From contig JAUJYN010000039.1 of NCBI GenBank assembly GCA_030737835.1, positions 124,001-188,000 of the forward strand: 64,000 nucleotides of DNA. The letters run 5' to 3'. Shown here piece after piece: positions 51,793 to 61,271 of the stretch. Position numbers and translations under genes: made by a program. Below the pieces are notes generated by a model. The model made no database searches. It was given only the letters and a program-made list of their open reading frames with translations, and had not been told where the DNA came from. This stretch comes from Acorus gramineus. Its lineage: Eukaryota > Streptophyta > Magnoliopsida > Acorales > Acoraceae. Position 1 is the stretch's first letter; each line of letters opens with the position of its first letter.

Positions 51793-54700
51793 TGTTATGC
51801 TTGTGTCATTTGGAGCCTTATTTTTCGATTGGAGTCGCTAGAATTTTGGCTTTTAGCTACCTATGGGAGTTGGGGTGCTCTGATTGAAAATCTGACTGCA
51901 TAATTGTTCTCCTGATACTGGCATTGGCCTACTTGTAAATTTTCATCGCATTCTGACGTCTTTTTAGAACTTATGCAATTCTGATTGGTATTCGGATTTA
52001 ATTTTGTTAATACCCAAAATGGAGTAGTTTAAATATGATTTTATCATGAGATGTTCAGTTTTGAGTTAGCTTTCATAAAAAAGTAGAATTAGATCAACTG
52101 AATTCATGTAGCAAAAGGTATGGGTATTTTTCCAATTATACCCCGGGGATGAGAAAATCTTGGCAGCAGCCCTGTTTGTTGTTTAGCTCACATTTGGAAA
52201 TAGTTGGAGGGGTTATTTGATCTAAGAATAAATATAAAAGTTGTAGATAAGCTTCTTGGCTTTTCAATGGATTTTGAATTGTACAATTCGGAGCTAGATT
52301 CTGGAAGTTATGGCTGTTCTAGTGATGACTGTCCAGAATTTTAGTCAAGGACAGCCTGGTCATTTCGCCCCCCCTAGATTTGTTGTATTTAGGCCCAAAT
52401 GTCTCTCCTCTCTCTCTCATTCTCGACACTCTTTTGGTCCAGCCCTTTTGAATGTGTTTGGTGGAGTTTTAGAAGGAGAAGAAGATGGAACAAGAAGAAG
52501 TAGAGTTAGAAAAAGTGGAAATCAAGGTGTGTGTGTGTGCAGGATTTGTTGTTGTGTTGTCTCTCCCTTCTCCTCCTCCTCTAGAGCACCTCTCATGGTT
52601 TTATCCCCTGTTCCCCCTCCCTTCTGGTTCAGCAAGAAGAAGAGAGGCTAAGATCGAGGTGCTGGTAGTGGTGGTGGTGGTCAAGGTGGTCGTGGGCACG
52701 CTTGTGTGCTCCCACATCTCCCCTTCCCTCTCCACTCTCTTGGTAAGCATTTCCCTCTTCTTTCTACTGGTTTTTCAGCATGTGGGTTTGTGTGGGTACT
52801 ATTGGGAGAGTGTTGTTATGTAAAATTGTTTTTGCACATGAGGTGTTTGTGTTTGTACATGAATGGTGGTGGTTTTGTATTGTAGTAAGGCAGATTTGTG
52901 TCTCCTTAAGATTCTTATGGAACTAGTACCTAGAGGCATGTTTTGAGGCTTGTGTCTGCATGTAATATGATCATAAATATGTCTAGATGCTATATATGAA
53001 ATTTGGTGTCAATATGATATCTGTGTTGTAAATTATAACTTGTTTTGCATGGACCATTTAGATTCGCGTGGGAACTGTCCAATTTTTGAAAAAAAATTAT
53101 TTCAGGCTTGTAGAGGAAAAATTAGGTTATAATGTATTCATGGATTATGATCCCAACATATCAGAGAATGTGTATGATTTATTGCATAATTTGTGGATGT
53201 GTATTTGGTGCTGTGGAGATCAAATTGTAGGGCTGGTTGCAGCACATTTACCAGTTTTGCTTGATTGTGTGTCAAGGAGTTGTTATGCATGTTGTGGAAA
53301 TTATCAGGAGTTAGGTAGTCTTTGTTTTCGGTACTCACTCCTTTTTTATGCCCTTGGCTTGTAGATCTCATCAGTTGGATGCGCGACGACCTGGGTATCA
53401 GTGAGTGGTTCGATCCAACCCTTTGGGAAGCGTTGGATGCACGTAATCGTGCGTCGTGCAACCGTTGGGCACCCTGACTATACTACTTATTTAGATAAGT
53501 GGTGTGGTCATGTCTGACCCATAACATGCTAGCTATTTGCATGCTAGATTATTATAGCTCGTATATTGCGTAGAACCCTCTTATTCTACCTTATACTGGC
53601 GGATTATGTATAATATTTATGTGTGAATGATCATGGTTGCAAGTATCTTGTGTGTTTATATGGGTGAATAGAATATGGCATGACTTAGGTAGTCCCTTCT
53701 AGTAATACTACCCTATTATTAGTAATATACAGCATGATTAAGCGTGGGTTAATAAACAGGCACATGCCTAATATTCCCTTGCAATAAGACTTGAGGGTGT
53801 GGTGTAGTTGTTGCGCCCATGCTAATGGGGCAAAGCTATGACCAACTTCTTGAGATGATGATCTCTCTCTCGTCCTCTCTCTTTGTACGAACTGAGTAAG
53901 TAGATGTGGTTCCTACTTGACTCAGGTTTGTTTTGGAATATTGGCATGCACCTGTTAATGCAGGAGATCGCGCTTGACCCTTCCCTTTTAAGTTGGTGAT
54001 ATCCAACGCATGTTAGGGTATACTTGTATGCTTTTATGACTAATGACCTTGTATGCATGTTTAATTAGGCCATACCATGTATGCATGATATATTGTTTAT
54101 GATTTATCCATATCAGGGAGAACCCCTAAAGTTACTTCTATGTTATTGTGCATGTGGACCATGTATATAACTGCGATAGAATTCTCCTATTTTAATTGTG
54201 CATGTTAGACTATTCGTGCCTACCTGTGCTAGGCGTGGGTATGACCCGTTGTCGGGTTGTACCTTAGTTAGTTAGAGCGCAAGCGATGTAATTGCCACCC
54301 TGCATCCGTGTGATGCACTTGTTGGAATTCAGGAGAATTCGATGTTATACCAGTGTTTCGAACTGGTGGTTATGGTGTTTAAGCTAGGCTTACCCGTGCT
54401 AGGCGCGTGTATGAACCGCCCATTGTGTCATGCCTTGGGCTTATTTTTTGTGCAAGAGCTGAGGTAACTCCTTGCATCCGAGCAACGCATCTGTGTGGGA
54501 GTTCATATGCATTCGATAGCATCAGTAGGCGATTATCAAGAGTAGTTGTTTTTCCATTGGGTTGGCTTTGCGAAGATGGAGTGTTTCCTCCCAATATCGT
54601 CCGTGTTGAAGCGGCCCGGGTTGTAGCTATCCTGACAGAGGGCCCCCACCTGTAGGCACTATCAATGCATGCGACAAGATGTGCTGATCATGGGGGTATA

Positions 54701-55737
54701 CCAGGTAGAGGCTACCCGGGAGAGGGCTAACGAATGATATTGCGAGCGTAGAATCGTTCTCCCCTTCGTCGAATCTGTGTCGATGCTGTCGAGCATTGTA
54801 GCTGTCCTGACAGAGGGCCCCCACCTATAGGTACTATCGATGCATGCGGTAAGATGTACTGATCATGGGAGTATACCAGGTAGAGGCTACTTGGGAGAGG
54901 GTTACCAGATGATTAAGGGTGTAGAGCAATTAGTTTTATCCCAAAAGTCACTAGGATCACTCCTACGGGGGTGAGGGTGAGGGTAAGTTGAGTCATGTCA
55001 TCAAGTAACTCTTATACCCATCGATTATACTCTGGATATGTTACTCCTAACGCATCAGGTATCGAAGTATATCTCTACCTTGTAGCGGATGGACTCATTG
55101 TATTTTTTTATCCAGTGACACCGTGTGTTATGGTTAACAGTTGTTCCTCCCCGAGTGTCCCAAGAGCCTCCCTCCAAGAGTGAGGGTGAGGGTGAGGTTG
55201 GTCACGCCGCCACGTGACCTTGTTATCCATTGGGTTCCCAACCATGTTTTCCTTAAAAGTAAATTACCTTAGTATTGAATTGGCGTGATGGTGTTTGGTT
55301 TCTAACCACTCACTCAGCTTGTAGCTCACCCCTCGCGTACTGTTTCTTTTACAGGAGTGGTGTTGGGCGTGGAGCTGGAGCTTCCCTGTAGCATGGTCTT
55401 GCGTGTGTGGAGCGTCCTGTCTGGCGGTTGGTGAGTGCGAGGCTGTCAGCAGTCCTAGTATCATTTATGTATTTGTAATCGTGCGTGTTGCACATGATGT
55501 ATTTTATTGAACTAGACTTGGCTCTCACAGGACAGTGATTGTGTATTCGAGTCTGTAATAATGTCTTGGTTTACAGACTTATTTGTATTTTTATGCTTCT
55601 GCATTTTCAATTGAGCTATCATTTATCTTCGCCTAGCAACATTTTTATGTTGTTGGAGTCTTTGTTGACCTCAGGTATCGATAACTGATATTATATATAT
55701 TGCCACGTCTCAGGGACGGCCGCCCTGAGGCGTGAGA
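51793..55737 (+). mobile_element. Solo LTR K (chromovirus-like)
   Basis: This 3945-bp LTR is flanked by perfect GGTGA (51788-51792 and 55738-55742). It begins TGTTATGC and ends GCGTGAGA (one change from the GTGACA end of its relatives). It has no interior and no alternating GC core. It keeps the G-rich motif (about 54966 and 55181), a hairpin GGTCACG/CGTGACC (55200-55219), the CTCACCCCTC motif (55325-55334) and candidate splice sites. It lies within element G. Confidence 0.92.
52743..53364 (+). other. Candidate intron inside solo LTR K
   Basis: Donor CTCTTG|GTAAGC and acceptor GGCTTGTAG|ATC enclose 622 nt. The sequence after the acceptor (GCGCGACGACC, GTGAGTGG, GATCCAACCC) aligns by eye with the same position in E. 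Confidence 0.4.
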
Positions 55738-55742
55738 GGTGA

Positions 55743-56241
55743 ATTGGATCATCCAAAGGATAAAAAAATTCTAAAAAAGAACTAGAACTGAAGAAATTCA
55801 AACTGAATGGTACTAGAAATGTGGTAAAACTTCAAGAAAGTTGTGTTTGATCAAGTAGAATTTGGAAATAAATCAATACATGGCTGTTTGGTTTTAGAAA
55901 ACTTGAAAACAAGTGCGTTTGGGAAGCTGGCAAAGGGCGGCTAGGTGATTTTAGCCAGCAAGGAGGGGTGGCTACTTGAAATGAGCCGGCGGATGGGGGG
56001 TGGCTACTCATGAGTAGCCGTCACCCAACTGGGTCCTTTATAACCGAAAAGAGACCCTCTCTCTCCCCACGTTTTCAAAACGGTTTTTCTTCCTTCTCTT
56101 CTTCTTCTTCTCCATTTGAAACCGAAAAACCTTGGTTTTCTTGGCTTTGATTTTCTTAGTTTCGCCCTAGATCATTCCTTTCTTCTTAATTTCGAAGCCC
56201 TAGTTTCCTTTGGGTTTTCCTTTCGTTGCGAAATCGGAGGA
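55743..56241 (+). promoter_or_regulatory. Likely promoter and leader of the antisense gene in G
   Basis: Three hairpins of the G-family type (55934-56026, the last including the palindrome GGCTACTCATGAGTAGCC) are followed by TTTATAAC (about 56036) and a CT-rich leader. The first ATG of a plausible frame is at 56242. Confidence 0.4.
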
Positions 56242-56909
56242 GATGACGAAGGGGAAAAGGATGGCCTCGATGATGAAGCGCCTCAGGTCTTCCCAAGAGT
56301 AGAGGGGGGCTGCCTCAGGGTCGAGATCATCGGAGAGCGATGGGGCGGAGAGGAGGGTCATGGAGGAGATGACCCAAACGGTGGAGACACCGATGGTTGG
56401 TGTGGGTGAGGGAGCAGGTGCATCCTCAGGGGGAACTGAGTGATATGATTGGTTATAAACGCAAAAAGAGGCATGGCGATTGACTGGTGATGATCGAAGA
56501 GGTGGGTTTGGAGGTCGGAGTGTCTGCCGAGGTTGTGGCTGAGGGAGTTAGTGAGGAGGTGAGGGTGTCTTTGGAGGCCATTGAGGGGATGCTGGAGAGG
56601 GAGGCCACAGAGGTTAGGGCCGAGGAGGAGGCCTCGAGGGCTTTGGGAGATTTTGAGGCGTTGGCCTCTGGTGTGGTAGGCACTGAGGAGACCGCGGGTG
56701 TTGGGGTCGAGGCCATGGAGACCGAGGATGTCCACGCTGAGGCTGCAGGGGCTGAGGTTGGGGCTGTTGGGGATGCGGAGGCCGGGGGCATTGGTGCTGG
56801 GGCCGAGGAGGCCATGACTGAGGACGAGGGAGACGACGACGAGATGGACGATCCCAATGAGGCTGAGGTGGAGGCTCTTGGAGCCACACGAGCCATGGTG
56901 TTCTCCTAA
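56242..56909 (+). pseudogene. Acidic N-terminal region of the antisense gene in G
   Basis: The frame from ATG 56242 (MTKGKRMASMMKRLRSS) meets a TAG soon after. A second frame (56487-56909) encodes a long Glu/Ala/Val/Gly-rich acidic stretch with DEGDDDEMDD. The acidic, low-complexity composition suggests a disordered arm. It is followed by intron-like AT-rich DNA with (TA)n runs. Confidence 0.4.
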
Positions 56910-56980
56910 TTCCTTTGCATGCTATTCTTTTATGTTAAAATTTTTTATATGTTAGTGGTTTTGGTATATGTTTAGTAATA

Positions 56981-56985
56981 GTGTG

Positions 56986-57039
<54 letters not shown>
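56981..57039. repeat. (GT)7(TA)n microsatellite
   Basis: About 14 bases of GT are followed by about 44 bases of TA. A smaller (TA)n run is at about 57149-57166. Confidence 0.95.
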
Positions 57040-57041
<2 letters not shown>

Positions 57042-57724
57042 AAAAGGTGTGTAGTAGGGGATTTAATTGATCACGGTGGGATTTTGGCGAGCACGGCATA
57101 AAAAGGGGTAACCTTTATACACATATTATTTTTACTATGTATGTAGATATATATATATATATATATGAAAAGGAGGAGGCATGGTGAAAAAAGAAAGAAA
57201 TAGTAGAGTATAGCATGCTTGTGTGTGTCATTTATGGGTGGTCTTGCATGCATATGGTGTAGGGGAATGTGTTTTTAATCATGGTGGGGTAAGAGGGGAA
57301 AGTATACATGCGGTCATGAGTCTATGGGGTTTTTTAGAAGGGTGATTATGGTGGTGTCAATATATGTACGAATGTTGTATGTTTTTAGGGGAGGGACAAT
57401 TTTTACTATGACAGGTATGTTTATATAAGTAGGGTATGCAAGTATGATAGGTGGGACAGTAATGAAAGAAAGCAAGTAAGCGTATGATAGATGACCATAG
57501 TGGGCTAAGGGGAAGGGTGAATATGTGATCATATATAAAAGAGTCTTATAGTGGGGGAGGCTAAATTTTCTTATAGGTTTACATACTTCATGCCTTTATT
57601 TGTTTTTGTATGTGGGAATTGTTTCACTAAGCATGTTTTGGAATGAAAATTTTGTTTAGACTCATAATTCTCACCTCTTGAAATGTTTTCTGTTTGGACT
57701 AACTCTCTTTTCCTTGTTGTTTCA

Positions 57725-58447
57725 GCGGCCAAATCATATTCGAGCCTTGTGGCACGGGACGAAGAGGTGGTATTCTTCTTTGGGTTGAGGGGAGCGGGCT
57801 TTGGTGGATGGAGCGGGCTTCCGTTCCTTTTTCTTGATTGAGCCATTGTCCACCGCCCGTATCTGGAGGCGTTGGCAGAGAGGTGAGATCCGAAGAGTTG
57901 CACCTTCATTCTTCCCACGGGTGCTATGATGGCGACGTTGGAGGACGTCCGGAGGATTACTGGTCTTCCGATCTTGGGAGAGGCAGTGATCGCGGCGACT
58001 AGTGTTGACTACAGGGCACTATTTTGAGAGTCGATCGAAGAGTGGGAGTTCATCGAGTGAGAGAGGACTCTGAACCGGATCCCGCTCGGCCAGCTATCGA
58101 GGTAGTATGGCCTCGGTTCTTTTACAGGGCATCAGAAGGGGGAAGCTGCAACTAGTTATGAGCAGAGGCGCCAGATGATTGAGATGAGAGAGGCCGTCGC
58201 TTATCCACAGAGGGCACGGAGGGAGCTGAGGGCGTTCTTCCTCTACTTCTTTGGTTGCGTCCTTTTCTCGACTGCCTCAGACAAGGTGTCTTCTCACTTC
58301 TTGCTACTGATGGGGGACTTGGGGACCATGGGTCGTTTTGCTTGGGGTGCAGCCATGCTTGTCCATCTTTTTTTGGAGTTGTCGAAGAAGGTGAAGAGGG
58401 CCAGGGGCAAGAACCTTGGTGGTTTCGTGGCGTTTCTACAGGTATAA
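57725..58447 (+). pseudogene. Plant mobile domain gene fragment, antisense in element G
   Basis: After a TTTCAG acceptor-like site the three + frames together spell a plant mobile domain (aminotransferase-like, the domain of MAIN/MAIL proteins). They include a CTFILPTGAMMATLEDVRRI-type core followed by TGLPILGEAV, and then RAFFLYFFGCVLFSTASDKV and GRFAWGAAMLVHLFLELS. Stops occur near 57838, 58025, 58059 and 58103, with frame changes near 57890 and 58105. In cells such proteins act in the nucleus in silencing and growth control; copies are also found in transposons and in antisense ORFs of gypsy elements. This copy is broken. The family call rests on motif memory. Confidence 0.65.
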
Positions 58448-58519
58448 GTCAGTAGAGAAAAGAAAGAATGTCTTTCTTTCGGGTTTGTTTTACTTGATTA
58501 TGATAGCATTCTCCTATAG

Positions 58520-59116
58520 ATTTTTGGATATGAACACTTCGCCATTGATCGTCCGACCCAGCTAGTCTTCGACCGTGCCCTCCCTTGGGCTATGAGATGG
58601 GCGCCTCCAGGGTCCTCTCATCTGCGTTGCCTAGCACAATTCCGGGAGGCCTTCTGACCTCTAAAGGAAGAAGAGGTATATTTTTCTGAATCTCGAGCTC
58701 TTATTGGATTTTCTTTTGACTAAGCTCTCTTCTTATTTCTTTGATATCTTGTTTTGTAGATGACTTGGAGGCCCTACACGAAGGAGGAGGTCCCAGAGGA
58801 GCTGTCAAGGGATGTTTGGCTGATCTTCTTTAATGAAGTCGTCTTTCATGTGATCAGCCGAGTCGTTCGTTAGCTTGGGTACCACCAGTTGGTGCCCGAT
58901 CCTCTGCCAAAGCGTCCTCCGATCCCGGTGGTAGGTATTCCTCGGGATACTAACCTCCCGAGGAACTACGCAGTGTATGTGAGGGGATGGGATGCGAGAG
59001 GGACGTTAGTCGAGCGCCGTCCCGAGGTGACGAGCAGCGAGGAATACATGGCTTGGTTCCGTCAGGAATATGTGAGCATCCTCGGGACTATGGAGGAGGA
59101 AATCCCTTATGCCTAG
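58520..59116 (+). pseudogene. Antisense gene in G, later exons
   Basis: Intron-like segments separate FGYEHFAIDRPTQLVFDRAL (about 58520-58655), MTWRPYTKEEVPEELSRDVW (58760-58870) and a frame with LPKRPPIPVVGIPRDTNLPRN (58889-59116). The spacing and AG/GT-like borders suggest a multi-exon gene continuing from the plant mobile domain. In-frame stops at 58653 and 58872 show decay. Confidence 0.5.
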
Positions 59117-59198
59117 GTAAGAAAAGTTTTCACTCTTTCTTTTCCTTTTCTTCTTTTCTTCTTCTTCTCCTCGTGTTCTAAATGACGTTCTTTTGTAG

Positions 59199-60039
59199 GT
59201 TGAGCTGAATGAGTTGGATAAGAAGCTCAAGGCCACCAACGAGCATCTCCAGGCAAGGTCCGAGCAAATGGAGGTTTTTTTATTGCAAAGACGATGCCTA
59301 CAAGACCAAGTTTGGGTCCTTGAGGCTCAGGTGGACGCTCTGTCTTGAGCGATGGCTGATGGTGCTTCTTCCTCCTCTGACCACCGCTTCTGATCGAGAG
59401 CTCGAGTTGAGGAATGAGCTAGATGTGGTCCAAAGTGATCTCCTGGCCACTACGATGGAGCTTGACCAGGCTAGGGAGAGGGCTACCAGGGTGGAGGATG
59501 AGGTGGGCCAGTTGAGGTCCGAGAGAGACTCGAGGGAGTAGGAGATGGGCCAGTTGCGGTTTGAGGTGGTGTTGAGAGACGAGGAGTTCGCCATCCTGCG
59601 TCGCGATCGAGACTCCCTCCAGGTGAGGGTGTCAGAGTTGGAGGTGTTGGCGGACGTTACCGGGGGTTTGATGGGAGATCTTATCCGCTTCCTTCAGACG
59701 GCCGGGGATAGAAATCGAGAGGCACTCCGGTCGAGTGAGGAGAGACTCCGAGTTGCAAAGGTGAGGGTGAGGAGCTGTTGAGGGTGATCGAGGATCGGTC
59801 GAGAGGGGTGGAGGCACGCCTTCATCAGAGGTTGGAGAGGAGGGACAGAGATATTCAGCAGATCCACCTCTGGGAGGCCACTATGAGGGGGTAGTTGGTC
59901 AGTGGAGGGGCGATGACCGAGGCGGACCTCAACCTTCTCCCTCTTGAGCGCAAGCACTCCTTTTCGACCTTTGTTGCTATCGGGGCCACCTTCAGTAGGG
60001 CTTCTCGTCGTTCGGTGACTCAGAGTCGTGGGAGATATG
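59199..60039 (+). pseudogene. Antisense gene in G, coiled-coil C-terminal region
   Basis: After TTTTGTAG (59192-59199) several frames carry heptad-rich sequence: VELNELDKKLKATNEHLQA, ELELRNELDVVQSDLLATT, ERATRVEDEVGQLRSERDS. The frames shift at about 59270 and 59540. A long coiled coil would suit self-association. The region ends at 60039 where element D begins. Confidence 0.5.
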
Positions 60040-60860
60040 TGTTATATATGTGTCACTTTTAGCCTGCTGGTAACCGTTGGAGCGTTCTGGCAGTTTTTCA
60101 TTTTTTTTTCGGTTTTCGATCGGAACCGCTAATTTTTGGACTGTTAGCTATCGTCCTGAGTTAGAGAACTCCGATTGGAAATCTAACTGCATATTTGGTG
60201 TCCTGGTGCCATTTTAGGCCTCTCACGAAAATTTCATCGATTTCCGATAACGTTTCCAAAATTTCACAGTTCCGGCGCGTATCCGGGTATTTTAAGTGAT
60301 TTGTCTATATAAATGAAATCTAATATTTCATTGGCACTATTCATCATCCCTACCAAAGCTTTCTCTCTCTCCCCTCTCTCCTTTTCTCCCATTTGAGCCC
60401 CTTAGAGCCCTCAAACCCAAAAACCTAAAGCATAAGAAGTGTAGATCGGGTCCCGATCTACACCCCGGTGCTTTCAAATCCGGATTCCGGTGAATTTTGC
60501 CCCTTCTCCCCCCCCCCCCCTCTTTTCTCCTCTGTTTTGGGTCATTTCGAGGGCCAAGAGAGATCCGGGCGTTGGAAGCCTTTTGGGAGAGGTTTCGGTG
60601 CGCGGAGAGCAACCGGACTTCCCTTCCTCCCCTTGGTAAGCCTCTTTTTCCTCTCTTTTCTTGTATAGATGTATGTTAGGAGGTGGGTATGAGGTTGGGA
60701 GGCGGTCGGCGGCGGTGGGTGGCCGTCGGGGGGCTGTGGGGGTGGTCGGAGGCCTTGGGGTGGCTGGTGGTAGAGGGTGGTTGCTCGGGCAGGCGGGTAG
60801 GCAGTCCCGGGCAGGGAGGCTAGCCGTCCCGGGTAGGCTGGGAGCAGGCGCACCAGGTTG
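60040..60860 (+). repeat. Plus-oriented partial LTR of element D
   Basis: It opens TGTTATATATGTGTCACTTTT, the start of the C-family LTR in + orientation. It has a TATA box TATATAAA (about 60305-60312) and the candidate donor CCTTG|GTAAGC (60636). Near 60860 it breaks off in G-rich sequence and joins D's gag in the opposite orientation. No polypurine tract precedes it. Confidence 0.75.
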
Positions 60861-60861
60861 C

Positions 60862-61152
60862 CGGAACTGCCACAGGAACTGGGGGAACATCAGGTACCGC
60901 AGGCGGATCTGCCACCAAGGGGACCTGCGGAACTGCCTCGCGGGCCGCCCTCAGCTCCTGGATCTCTCTAGCCTGCTCTGCCAACATCCTCGTCTGTGTC
61001 TCCACCAAATCCGTCAACCGAGCGAAGGCACGCTCCCAAGCAGGAGGCTCCTGCGTCAAGGGCTCTCCGGTAGCATCCTCGTCTCTGGTAGGTCCGGAAA
61101 CCTCCAAAGACCGAGAGGGACCTCGTCCGCGCCGTCCTCTGCGAGGAGGCAT
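60862..61152 (-). pseudogene. D gag, N-terminal fragment
   Basis: The minus strand reads MPPRRGRRGRGPSRSLEV and follows the N-terminus of C's gag closely, with an intact Gln codon where C has a stop (REIQEL). Homology ends after PVPVAVP, about 90 codons in, where the inverted LTR segment begins. The capsid core is absent. Confidence 0.85.
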
Positions 61153-61253
61153 ATCAGCACCCTAAGAAAACCAGACACTAGGATCAGAATACTCACATCA
61201 AAATCCTAGGACTCATCTCTACGAAAGGAGGACTATTGGCTCTGACAGGACCA

Positions 61254-61266
61254 GGCTCTGATACCA
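61254..61266 (-). other. Primer-binding site of element D
   Basis: The minus strand reads TGGTATCAGAGCC, six bases from the LTR edge, as in element C. Confidence 0.88.
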
Positions 61267-61271
61267 ACTTT

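Larger units (their letters stand above)
50120..60039 (-). mobile_element. Tat-like element G, 3' half, with antisense cargo
   Basis: The 3' LTR (50120-51418) and polypurine tract place this element on the minus strand, so its interior extends to the right. The interior contains solo LTR K and a broken plant-mobile-domain gene on the + strand, antisense to the element. Gag, pol and the 5' LTR are not in the window; element D interrupts G at 60040. The 5 bp before the LTR are ACGCC; the matching duplication is not visible. Confidence 0.75.
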
